From assembly GCA_014380155.1 (NCBI GenBank), contig JACMKJ010000312.1, positions 1-15,199 of the forward strand: a stretch of 15,199 nucleotides of DNA. The letters are read 5' to 3'. This document shows, piece by piece, positions 6,085 to 12,977 of this stretch. Position numbers and translations under genes: made by a program. The notes beneath the pieces are model-generated. The model did not search any database and had not been told where the DNA came from. It saw only the letters and a list, made by a program, of their open reading frames with translations. The DNA is from Rhizobacter sp. Lineage in GTDB: Bacteria; Pseudomonadota; Gammaproteobacteria; Burkholderiales; Burkholderiaceae_C. Each line of letters starts with the position of its first letter. Position 1 is the first letter of the stretch.

Positions 6085-9000
6085 AGCAGCGGCTCCGCTT
6101 CCGCTGCGAGCGGCGCCATACGGAACGTGCTCCTGCCTGCGGCTTTGGCGGCGTACAACGCCTCGTCGGCCTTGCCCAGCAAGGATTCGGGTGTCGTGGC
6201 AGCGAGGGTGATGTCATGGAACGCAATGCCCACGCTGGTGGTGATGCTCAGTTCCTGGTCGGCAGCGTGCATCGGCAGCCCCACCTGGTCGACGATTTTC
6301 TGCGCAACCGCCTGCACCTCACTGCGCTGGTGCAAGCCTTCGAGAATGATGGCGAACTCGTCGCCAGCCAGGCGAGCCACTATGTCGGTCGCACGAACGC
6401 TGGCCACCAGGCGCGCGGCGAATTCTCTCAACACCGCGTCGCCCGCAGCATGGCCCAGGGTGTCGTTGATGGCCTTGAAGTGGTCCACATCCAGGTACAT
6501 CAGGGCCACTGCAGTGCCCGTTCGGCTGGCCCGTGCCAGCACCTCGGGAAGCTTTTCGTTGAACTGCAGCCGGTTCGGCAGACCGGTCAAGGTGTCAAAG
6601 CGCGCCAGCGCCTGCAGTTGGCGCTCTACGTTCTTGAGGGCGGTGACATCGGAGCTGAGCGTGTAAATGCCTTGAACGCTGCCGTCTTGTTCAAGGTCGG
6701 GGATGTAGGTGGTGTGCGTGGTGCGTGTCACACCGAGCGCCACCGCTTCGTTTTCGAACTCGACGCGCTCGCCATTCAGCGCCCGCTCCAGGTACTGCCG
6801 CCGCGGCTCGTACAGCGCGGCTCCCACCACGTCGCGCACGTGCTCGCCCAGGAGCGACCGCGGGTCGGCGCCAAGCCAGGTGCGGTAGGTTTCATTGGCG
6901 AAGCGCAAGCGCAGATCTTTGTCGATGTAGGAGATCAGCACCGGCAGGTTGTCGGTGATCTGGCGCAACTGCTGCTCGCTGCGGGCACGCTGCTGCTCGG
7001 CCTGGCGAACGGCGGTGACGTCGAAGCTCATCACGTAGAAGCCGCGCACCTCGCCGCCTTCGGTTTTGTCGGGCACCAGGTGAGCCTGGAAGTACGCGTC
7101 GCGTCCGTTGCGTTTGGCGTGCCCTTCAAACCGCGCGAATTCGCCCTGCAGCACACGGCGTACGTGCGGCTCGTGGATGGCATAACTCTCTTCTCCCACG
7201 CCTGAGCGCAGCGTGTGGAGCTGCATGTCTTTCTTGTCGATGTTGTGGACCTTGAGCACCGTCGCGTTGGCGTAGATGCAGCGTTCATCGGCGTCAAAGT
7301 AACCCACCATGGCCGGTATGTTGTCGGTGATGTCGCGCAGGCGCTTCTCGCTGTCATGCAGCAGCTTTTCGGCCAACTTTCTCTCCGAGATGTCTCTCAA
7401 AAAAGCTGTGGCGGCGTAGCCGCTTCCCTCGTTCACCGCAGCAATCGAGAGCTCAACAGGAATGATGTGGCCATCCTTGTGCAAGGCGGTGATCTCGATG
7501 CGCTGGTTGACCACCGGACCCTCGCCAGTGACCGCGAACCGTTTCATGCCGGTGTTGTGTCCGTCGCGGTGCTCCGCAGGGATCAGCGTTTCGGCAAGCG
7601 GCCTGCCCAAGACCTCGTCTTTGGCCCAGCCAAACGTGAGCTCGGCTTGCCGGTTCCATTCCCGGATGCGGCTTTGCGAATCGATGCTGATGAAGGCATC
7701 GGGTGCGTGTTTGAGGATGCTGCGCACGCGCTGTTCGCTTTGTGCTTGCAGCAGCTCGGCTTGCTTGAGGGCGGTCACGTCGACCGCCATCGCAAAAATG
7801 CCGATCACCTTGCCGTCTTCGCCGATGTCGGGGATGTAGTCCGTCATCAGGTGGATGGCGTGGTCGGCGATCAGCGCAACCCGCTCGAAGTGCTGGCGCT
7901 GGCCGGCCAGCGCCGCGGCCCGGTGCTGCTTCACCAACGGGTAGTTGGCAGGCCCCAGAGCCGCCTCGACCGTTCCACCCAGCAATGAATCCGTTTCGAT
8001 GCTGAGCAGTTGCTTGTAATGGGCATTGACGAAGCGGAACTTCTCGTCCGGGTCGATGTAAGCAATGAGGGTGGGCAGGTTGTCTGCAATCATGCGCAGC
8101 AAACGTTCGCTGCGGGCTTGAGCCAACTCTGCCTTCTTGCGGGCGGTGATGTCGATCACCAGCATGTAGAAGCCGTCGATGGCGCCTGTGCTATCGCGAT
8201 CGGGCAGGTAGTCCACCAGCTGGTGCGCGTCCTGGCCGTGCTCGGTGAGGTGGCGCTCGAAGGTGCGCCGCTCGCCCTGCAGCACGCCGTCAACCTCGCG
8301 CTTGCGTTCAGCATAGGCCTTCGGCCCCAGCACCTCGGCCAACGTCTTGCCCAGGAAGGTCTCGGGCTCTGCGCCAAAAACGTTTTTGAAGTGTGCGTTG
8401 ACGAAGCGGTACACCTGATTTCGATCGACATAGGCAATCAGGACGGGCAGGTTGTCGGTGACGGCCTTCAGCTGTTTTTCAGAGCGGCGAAACTGTTCGT
8501 CGCTTCGAGCCAGCGCCTGGGTCATCTGGTCAAAGCGGCGCGAGAGTTCACCAAACTCGTCTCGGTTGTCGACGGCAACGCGCACCCCGAGATCGCCGCG
8601 CGAGACCGCGCCGGTCGCATGGGTCAGGTTCTTCAAGGGCGCCAGCACACGCTGGCGCACGATGCCTGCTACCCCGATCAGCAACACCATCATCGTGAGG
8701 GGCGTGACCAACGCGAGAGTCTGGAAGCGATGTTCCGCAGTTCTGCGACGTTGTGCTGCCTCCTGGTACCACTGGTAGGCGAGGTCGCTCATGGCCTGCG
8801 TGCTGGTCAGCAGCTGATCGATCAGAACCTCTTTGCGCCGCAGCGTGAAGGGCGTTTCGTCGAGCGGCAGTTCCTCCAGTCGGGTGAACAGGGCCGGCAT
8901 CGCCTGCGTCACCGAACGCAGCTCCTTGAGCGCGGCACTGGTGTCTTCTCCCACCAGCGCAGTGGCGATGGTGGCTTGCCGCTGGTGCCATTGCTGAGCG

Positions 9001-9200
9001 GCACGCCCTTCCGAATGGCGTGCGTACTCTTGCGTCAGCACCAACAAACCCGACACCTGGTGCGATGCCGTCTGTGCCCGCGCCTGGGTCTCGCTGGCGG
9101 CGTTTTCATCCTGCGCCGCGTGAATCACAAGCAGCGCAGACACGCCTCCCAAAGAGAGGGTGGCGACCATCGCCGCCATGAGAAAACTTTGGATGCGCAT
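6081..9200 (-). CDS. Membrane diguanylate cyclase with HAMP, five PAS domains and AGDEF
   Basis: This 1039-residue sensor cyclase should make c-di-GMP from two GTP. In order: TM1 (about 4-26), an extracytoplasmic, probably helical region (27-160), TM2 (162-184), HAMP (183-235), PAS1 (241-356), PAS2 (366-481), PAS3 (489-608), PAS4 (616-732), PAS5 (741-856) and GGDEF (861-1031). The active-site motif is AGDEF (945-949), a first-position variant seen in some active cyclases. The inhibitory-site RxxD (RATD, 936-939) stands exactly five residues before it. There is no EAL domain. I chose the ATG at 9200, 7 nt after the preceding stop, because TM1 begins at once; an in-frame extension to 9272 overlaps the upstream gene and looks artificial. 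No strong ribosome site is seen, suggesting coupling. Both neighbours encode paralogous binding proteins. Confidence 0.92.
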   Translation of the reverse strand: MRIQSFLMAAMVATLSLGGVSALLVIHAAQDENAASETQARAQTASHQVSGLLVLTQEYARHSEGRAAQQWHQRQATIATALVGEDTSAALKELRSVTQAMPALFTRLEELPLDETPFTLRRKEVLIDQLLTSTQAMSDLAYQWYQEAAQRRRTAEHRFQTLALVTPLTMMVLLIGVAGIVRQRVLAPLKNLTHATGAVSRGDLGVRVAVDNRDEFGELSRRFDQMTQALARSDEQFRRSEKQLKAVTDNLPVLIAYVDRNQVYRFVNAHFKNVFGAEPETFLGKTLAEVLGPKAYAERKREVDGVLQGERRTFERHLTEHGQDAHQLVDYLPDRDSTGAIDGFYMLVIDITARKKAELAQARSERLLRMIADNLPTLIAYIDPDEKFRFVNAHYKQLLSIETDSLLGGTVEAALGPANYPLVKQHRAAALAGQRQHFERVALIADHAIHLMTDYIPDIGEDGKVIGIFAMAVDVTALKQAELLQAQSEQRVRSILKHAPDAFISIDSQSRIREWNRQAELTFGWAKDEVLGRPLAETLIPAEHRDGHNTGMKRFAVTGEGPVVNQRIEITALHKDGHIIPVELSIAAVNEGSGYAATAFLRDISERKLAEKLLHDSEKRLRDITDNIPAMVGYFDADERCIYANATVLKVHNIDKKDMQLHTLRSGVGEESYAIHEPHVRRVLQGEFARFEGHAKRNGRDAYFQAHLVPDKTEGGEVRGFYVMSFDVTAVRQAEQQRARSEQQLRQITDNLPVLISYIDKDLRLRFANETYRTWLGADPRSLLGEHVRDVVGAALYEPRRQYLERALNGERVEFENEAVALGVTRTTHTTYIPDLEQDGSVQGIYTLSSDVTALKNVERQLQALARFDTLTGLPNRLQFNEKLPEVLARASRTGTAVALMYLDVDHFKAINDTLGHAAGDAVLREFAARLVASVRATDIVARLAGDEFAIILEGLHQRSEVQAVAQKIVDQVGLPMHAADQELSITTSVGIAFHDITLAATTPESLLGKADEALYAAKAAGRSTFRMAPLAAEAEPLL

Positions 9201-9207
9201 GGCAAGT

Positions 9208-10233
9208 TCAGCGACCCACGCCCACGGCGCCCGGCTTGATGGATCGCAGTGGGGCCGTGTGCAGCATGCCAAGATAGTTCGGCGACGCCGATCCCTTCAC
9301 GTGGCCTTCGCGGCGCGCCCATCGCGCCTCACCCTCCATGGTGGTAATCAGCGACTGCTCCAGTCCCAGGCGAAAGTTCAGCCCCGTCCACACCCAGTCG
9401 ACGAAAGCTTGGTCTAGCTTCAGTCGGGCGCGAAGAATCGCTTTGGCATCTTCGGGTCGGTCATGGATGAATTGCTCGGCCCGTTCTACCGCGCGCAGCA
9501 CCCGCGCCAGATCGGCTTCGCGTGTGCCCACCAGGCGGCGATGGCCCACCAGGTTGAACGTCAGGATGTAGCCGCTGGTATGGGGCATCACGACCGCGCT
9601 GCTGCCCAGGGCTCGGGTGGTCAAGTAGGCGTGAGGCTCCCACACGGCGATCGCGTCGACATTGCCCGCGGAGATCGCGTCCAGCATCTTCTCCGGTTGC
9701 AGGCTGACCAAGGTCAGGTCGCGAGGGTCGACGCCGACGGTGAGCAGGTAAAGCTCCAGGAAATACTGGCTCGAAGCGCCGGTGACGACGCCTACGCGCT
9801 TGCCTGCCAGGTGCAGGGGCTTTGATACTCCGGAGCGGGCGTGGGCAATCAGCTTCACGTCTTCGCTGGTGGTCACGAAGGTTCCGAGCACCACAAAGTC
9901 GGTTCTTTCGAACGCGTTGAAAACGATGGGGAGGTCGCTTGCAGTCGCGAGATCCGCCCGGTTCTCCAGAAGCTGCTTGAGGCAGCGGTGGCCGCCGGTG
10001 CAGTCAGACAAGCGGATGTCAAGGCCCTCGGCGGTAAAGAACCCCTTTTCGCTGGCGATGTAGATCGGCAGCGAAAGCGGTGTTTGGGCCACGGCCAGGG
10101 TGAGCGGTTGCGCCAGTGCGGCCGAGGCTCCCAGCAGCAGGGCTGCCAGGGCAGCTGCACGGGCCAGCGCTGCACGCAGCCGCTGGGTGAATCCAAGCTG
10201 GGCTCGGCGTGTCAAACAGACAGATGGGTGCAT
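9208..10233 (-). CDS. Periplasmic substrate-binding protein (NMT1/SsuA-like), copy B
   Basis: This 341-residue paralogue of the 5101-6084 product is probably first in the operon. Signal peptide: Arg-rich start, hydrophobic AAALAALLLGASAALA, likely cleavage before QP at about residue 41. Shared landmarks are LTLAVAQTPLSLPIYIASEKG, the Cx5C pair C78/C84, GKRVG (144-148), SSQYF (154-158) and DAIAVWEP (193-200). Similarity runs to the C-terminus (a QSLITTM region in B, QSLVSTM in A). The ATG at 10233 is preferred; an open frame extends to 10368 but the added residues have no signal-peptide character. No clear ribosome site precedes it. It differs from copy A in binding-cleft-adjacent text (for example TGGHR versus SSGRD between the cysteines), so the two may bind different ligands. 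The ligand is unknown. Confidence 0.85.
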   Translation of the reverse strand: MHPSVCLTRRAQLGFTQRLRAALARAAALAALLLGASAALAQPLTLAVAQTPLSLPIYIASEKGFFTAEGLDIRLSDCTGGHRCLKQLLENRADLATASDLPIVFNAFERTDFVVLGTFVTTSEDVKLIAHARSGVSKPLHLAGKRVGVVTGASSQYFLELYLLTVGVDPRDLTLVSLQPEKMLDAISAGNVDAIAVWEPHAYLTTRALGSSAVVMPHTSGYILTFNLVGHRRLVGTREADLARVLRAVERAEQFIHDRPEDAKAILRARLKLDQAFVDWVWTGLNFRLGLEQSLITTMEGEARWARREGHVKGSASPNYLGMLHTAPLRSIKPGAVGVGR

Positions 10234-10261
10234 GTCGATGGGCGGGAGTAGGCAAGCGCAC

Positions 10262-10284
10262 AGGGCGGGGCCGCCCCCTGCCCT
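10262..10284 (-). other. GC-rich hairpin upstream of the binding-protein/cyclase operon
   Basis: AGGGC (10262-10266) pairs with GCCCT (10280-10284), and GGGG (10267-10270) with CCCC (10274-10277), around a CCG loop with a two-base bulge. It lies 29 nt before the copy B start codon, so in mRNA it would be in the 5' leader or would end read-through from the upstream small gene. No U-run follows. No convincing promoter was found in this 146-nt gap. Confidence 0.4.
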
Positions 10285-10379
10285 TGCATCATGCTGCGGT
10301 GGGCGCCCACAGAGCCCCGGATCAAGCCCTGTTTTCGCCCACTTCTCCCTGGGCCGCCAGCGCGACACCCGTCAGGCGG

Positions 10380-10742
10380 TCACTGCTTGTGCGCCGGCGC
10401 GTTGCGCTGCGCCTCGGCCCACGTGGCCTGGCATTGCTGATTGAGTTTTTCTTCCATCTCGGGGGAGTTGTCTGCGCCCATGGCCTTTTGCGCCAGCTCG
10501 CGTTCCTTGCGGTACTTGTTGCTCTTGCGGGCACTGGCCAGCTCGGCGTGCCGCTGGGCGTCGGGCTTGACCTTCCACAGCGCCAGGTAGGCCTTGTCGC
10601 GCTGCCCACGCATGTGGGGAAAGCGCGCTTCACATTTGGCGTAGCCGAGGTCGAACTGGGCCAGCACCTTGAGGTCTGAGGGCAGCGCGTGAGCGCCGCT
10701 CGCCAGCAGGCCGAGAAGGGCGAGGGTGATTGAAGTTCTCAT
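10380..10742 (-). CDS. Small secreted hypothetical protein
   Basis: I do not recognise this 120-residue protein. It has a clear signal peptide (MRTSITLALLGLLASGAHA, cleavage likely after residue 19). The mature part is about 100 residues, charged and mostly helical, with only two cysteines, C37 and C104, which could form a disulfide bond in the periplasm. The ATG at 10742 is preferred over an in-frame start at 10829 because the signal peptide begins there and an AGGCAG stretch lies upstream. It reads in the same direction as the binding-protein/cyclase operon, 146 nt before it, and 83 nt after the NTF2-like gene. Co-transcription with either is possible but not shown. No function is assigned. 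Confidence 0.65.
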   Translation of the reverse strand: MRTSITLALLGLLASGAHALPSDLKVLAQFDLGYAKCEARFPHMRGQRDKAYLALWKVKPDAQRHAELASARKSNKYRKERELAQKAMGADNSPEMEEKLNQQCQATWAEAQRNAPAHKQ

Positions 10743-10825
10743 GGAGACTGCCTGGGTTTGAAGCCTGTGTCGCCTGGGATTGTGGTCGCGAACGCGGGGC
10801 GAGACTGCAACCGAGTGTGGCGTGC

Positions 10826-11203
10826 TCATCGCTGCGGTTCGAGCGTCTTTTCACCGAACACAAACGACCCCGTGCGGATCTTGCCACCGTGCACCTGGTA
10901 GATGCAGACCAGCTCGATGCGGCCCGGGCCCTCAGGGAAGGTGCGGGTGACTTCTTCGTGGTCGATGACGACGTTGCCCATCACCGAGCGCTGTATCAGC
11001 CGCGCGTGCAGGTTGGGCTCGGTGAAACGCGGGCCGGTGCGTGCGCGCATCTCGGCGTGTCCGCTGGCCACCAGCTGGGCGGGGTGCTCGAATTGTTGGG
11101 CGTCTTCGGCGTAGGTGGCGAGCCAGGCTTCGATATCGCGTGCGTTATAGGCATCGAGCTGGCGCTGGACAACGGCTTCGGGCGAAGAGGGGTGCAGGCT
11201 CAT
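10826..11203 (-). CDS. SnoaL/NTF2-like (steroid delta-isomerase-type fold) protein
   Basis: This 125-residue cytoplasmic protein has the NTF2-like cone-fold pattern: an N-terminal helix (VVQRQLDAYNARDIEAWLATYAED), a central region containing GHAEMRARTGPRF, then beta strands (VMGNVVIDHEEVTRTF, RIELVCIYQVHGGKIRTGSFVFG). Members include isomerases, dehydratases and many uncharacterised proteins, so no reaction can be assigned. The ATG at 11203 is chosen; an upstream TTG at 11227 overlaps the stop of the previous gene. It lies 20 nt after the 11-residue-repeat protein gene, so the two are probably cotranscribed. No link to flagella is visible. Confidence 0.8.
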   Translation of the reverse strand: MSLHPSSPEAVVQRQLDAYNARDIEAWLATYAEDAQQFEHPAQLVASGHAEMRARTGPRFTEPNLHARLIQRSVMGNVVIDHEEVTRTFPEGPGRIELVCIYQVHGGKIRTGSFVFGEKTLEPQR

Positions 11204-11223
11204 TGGTGCCGTGCCGGCCCTGG

Positions 11224-11523
11224 TCAACGTGGGCCTGAAGCGCCCGACGATGCGGGCAGCCCGATGCGGCGAGCCGTGTTCTCGATCGCCCGGCTGGCCG
11301 CCGAGGCGCCACGGTCCACCGCGCTGGCTGCCGTCTTGACGCCGCGCCCCACGGCGCTGGCGGCGGTGGTCACGCCTTTCTTGACGGCGCCTTCCACCTT
11401 CACGGCCACGTTCGATGCCTTGTCGGCCACGGTGTTGGCCGTTTCGCTCGGGGCGGCGTTGGCTGAGGCGGCGTATATCGCCAGCACGCTCGCGGCGATC
11501 AAGCTTCGCAGGGGTTGAATCAT
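11224..11523 (-). CDS. Small secreted Ala-rich protein with 11-residue repeats
   Basis: This 99-residue protein begins with a signal peptide (about 1-23, ending ASANA). The mature part contains consecutive 11-residue units: GVTTAASAVGR (50-60), GVKTAASAVDR (61-71) and a looser GASAASRAIEN (72-82), with a weaker unit before them (39-49). Such hendecad repeats usually make long amphipathic helices that lie on membranes or pack as coiled coils. The ATG at 11523 has GGAG 6 nt upstream. A SnoaL-like gene follows 20 nt downstream. I do not recognise a family, and the repetitive, Ala-rich make-up means that some chance open frame is possible, but the signal peptide, ribosome site and spacing support a real gene. 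Confidence 0.65.
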   Translation of the reverse strand: MIQPLRSLIAASVLAIYAASANAAPSETANTVADKASNVAVKVEGAVKKGVTTAASAVGRGVKTAASAVDRGASAASRAIENTARRIGLPASSGASGPR

Positions 11524-11553
11524 CTGGGGCTCCAACGGGTTGCGGATCTTTTG

Positions 11554-11581
11554 ATGATAGCGGCGGCGCTTTTTGCGGCAG
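11554..11581 (-). promoter_or_regulatory. Possible sigma-70 promoter for the small secreted repeat protein
   Basis: On the minus strand CTGCCG (11581-11576), a 17-nt spacer, and TATCAT (11559-11554) resemble a housekeeping promoter; the -10 matches 5 of 6 and the -35 only 3 of 6. It lies about 30 nt before the ATG at 11523 and just past the stop of the hydrolase gene. Confidence 0.3.
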
Positions 11582-11584
11582 CCT

Positions 11585-12394
11585 TCAGCCTCGCTCGAGG
11601 AAGCGGGTTTCCAGAAAGCGCGCGATGGTGTCGTTGACAAGCTCGGGGTGGGTGATCGGACCCATGTGGCCGAGGCCGTCGAACTCGACCCACTCCACGT
11701 GTGGCAGCGTGCGCGTCAGCAGCCGAGCCACACCGAGCGACGAGGCCGGCGAGTCCTTGCCCGTCAGGTAGAGCACCGGCATGGGCAGCCCGGCGTACAC
11801 CTTCAGTGGCGTCGTCTGGCCAAAGAGGGCACCGGCCCAGTCGCGCACGTTGGCGATCTGTGCGGCGATTCCGCCCCGGCGCGCTTCGGGCATGGCAGCC
11901 CATGCGCCTTGGCCCATCCAGAAGTCGATGAAAAACTGGGCGGCAAGCGCGGGCTTGTCGGCATCGAGCGCAGCGCCTGCGTTGTGCACAGCCAAGCGAA
12001 TGCCGTCGGCCTGGTTGGCTGGCGCCGATTCGGCGTCGAGCAGGGCAAACATGGTGGGCTCGTACAACACGAGTGCGCTGATGCGTTGCGGCCGGGCCAG
12101 CGCTGCCACCAGCGCCGCTGCCGCACCGTACGAATGCCCGACGAGCACGAAAGGCTCACCCGCCAGCGCGAGCACGGGTTCGAGCAAGTCGACTTCATCA
12201 TGCAGGCGCAGTGGCCGCTTGTTGGGCCAGGCGGCGGTTTTGCCCGCGCCGTAAGAGTCGGGCGCCAGCACGCGAAAATTCGGTGACAGGCGCTCCATCA
12301 GGCCGCGCCACTGGCCGGAGCTGCTGGCATTGGAGTGCAGGCAGATCACGCCCGGGCCAGAGCCGGCATCGCGGAAGAACGGTGGGGTGGGCAT
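11585..12394 (-). CDS. Alpha/beta hydrolase
   Basis: This 269-residue cytoplasmic enzyme has the alpha/beta-hydrolase fold (COG0596 type). The oxyanion-hole region is LHSNASSSGQWR (19-30), the nucleophile elbow is GHSYG with Ser88, the acid is probably Asp214 (TGKDSP), and the catalytic His is probably His243 (GLGHMGP). All three triad members are in the normal order and spacing, so the enzyme should be active. The substrate is unknown: relatives cleave esters, lactones or C-C bonds. The ATG at 12394 is the only sensible start, though no good ribosome site precedes it. It lies 102 nt after fliE on the same strand, so flagellar read-through is possible, but nothing links it to motility. Confidence 0.9.
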   Translation of the reverse strand: MPTPPFFRDAGSGPGVICLHSNASSSGQWRGLMERLSPNFRVLAPDSYGAGKTAAWPNKRPLRLHDEVDLLEPVLALAGEPFVLVGHSYGAAAALVAALARPQRISALVLYEPTMFALLDAESAPANQADGIRLAVHNAGAALDADKPALAAQFFIDFWMGQGAWAAMPEARRGGIAAQIANVRDWAGALFGQTTPLKVYAGLPMPVLYLTGKDSPASSLGVARLLTRTLPHVEWVEFDGLGHMGPITHPELVNDTIARFLETRFLERG

Positions 12395-12496
12395 CGGCTG
12401 GCTCGGCGGGTTGAGGGCAGGGTGCAGCGTAACGCGCCCCGCCGGCAGCCGCCAGACCGAGGGTGGGATGTGCCCGGGCTCACGCCCCGGCGCGCA

Positions 12497-12823
12497 TCAC
12501 ACCTGCATGTTCATGATTTCGGAGTAGGCCTGAACCAGCTTGTTGCGCACCTGCAGCGTCGCCTGGAAGCCGATCTGCGCTTTTTGCATGGCGACCATGG
12601 TTTCTTCGAGGCTGACGGTGGGGTTGCCCATTTGAACCTGCTTCTGCATCTCGGTCGCCTGGTTCTGGGTGTCGCTTACCGCTCGCAGCGCCTGCGTGAG
12701 CTGCTGCTGGAAGCCAGCACCGTTCACTGAACTGCTGTTGTTGACCAACGGCAGACCGTTCGTGCCGAGGCCGGCGCGGGCGGCGGCTTGGGCGAAGTTG
12801 AATGGCTTGAGGGTGACGTCCAT
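12497..12823 (-). CDS. fliE: Flagellar hook-basal body protein FliE
   Basis: FliE joins the MS ring to the rod and is needed to open the export gate. The 108-residue length is normal. The N-terminal third is low-complexity and polar (residues 20-36). The conserved C-terminal helix carries the family pattern VSLEETMVAMQKAQIGFQATLQVRNKLVQAYSEIM (about 70-104). I chose the ATG at 12823 (MDVTLKPFNF); an in-frame extension to 12898 adds residues unlike FliE. No clear ribosome site lies before 12823 (GTTCTGTTCC), which is odd and leaves the start slightly open. It diverges from fliF across 154 nt, an arrangement known from other Burkholderiales. Confidence 0.95.
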   Translation of the reverse strand: MDVTLKPFNFAQAAARAGLGTNGLPLVNNSSSVNGAGFQQQLTQALRAVSDTQNQATEMQKQVQMGNPTVSLEETMVAMQKAQIGFQATLQVRNKLVQAYSEIMNMQV

Positions 12824-12904
12824 GGAACAGAACTTTAGGGTTTTCTGTAAGCGGGCATGTCTGGAACTGGCCGTGCTTTGGGAGCCTGTTCCGCCCATCC
12901 CGAC

Positions 12905-12945
12905 CCCTCAAGTTTCCAAATAATCGTTCCTATTCGGGCGGTCTG
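12905..12945. promoter_or_regulatory. AT-rich patch between fliE and fliF, likely divergent promoter region
   Basis: Within a GC-rich window, 12908-12935 is AT-rich (CAAGTTTCCAAATAATCG followed by TTCCTATT). The AAATAATCG word resembles the AAATA(A/G)CG part of the published FlhDC half-site, and FlhDC drives class II flagellar operons in many Burkholderiales. The second half-site is not convincing. It probably serves both fliE and fliF. Confidence 0.35.
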
Positions 12946-12977
12946 CCCAGCTCGGTACGAACGGTTCCCAAAACACC

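Noticed and set aside
6216..9239. Chain of long plus-strand open frames (329, 257 and 409 residues) opposite the cyclase
   Set aside because: They mirror the PAS/GGDEF codons, share the repetitive nature of the PAS array and have no family features; the minus-strand gene is unambiguous.
9201..9272. Upstream extension of the cyclase start to 9272
   Set aside because: The added 24 residues overlap the end of the copy B gene in another frame and precede the natural N-terminal membrane helix; the ATG at 9200 is better placed.
10730..11518. 262-residue plus-strand open frame across three small minus-strand genes
   Set aside because: The minus-strand genes have signal peptides or a recognisable NTF2-like fold with good spacing; the plus-strand product is low-complexity Ala/Arg/Val text in its second half.
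12862..12876. Possible sigma-54 promoter (TGG ... TGC with GG and GC 10 nt apart) before fliF
   Set aside because: Only the core dinucleotides and a few positions match the consensus, and Burkholderiales class II flagellar operons are normally under FlhDC and sigma-70.
12909..12936. TCAAGTTT near the fliE-fliF gap as a FliA -35 element
   Set aside because: The -35 word is a full match, but no GCCGATAA-like -10 follows at 14 or 15 nt (best 4 of 8), and these genes act before FliA.
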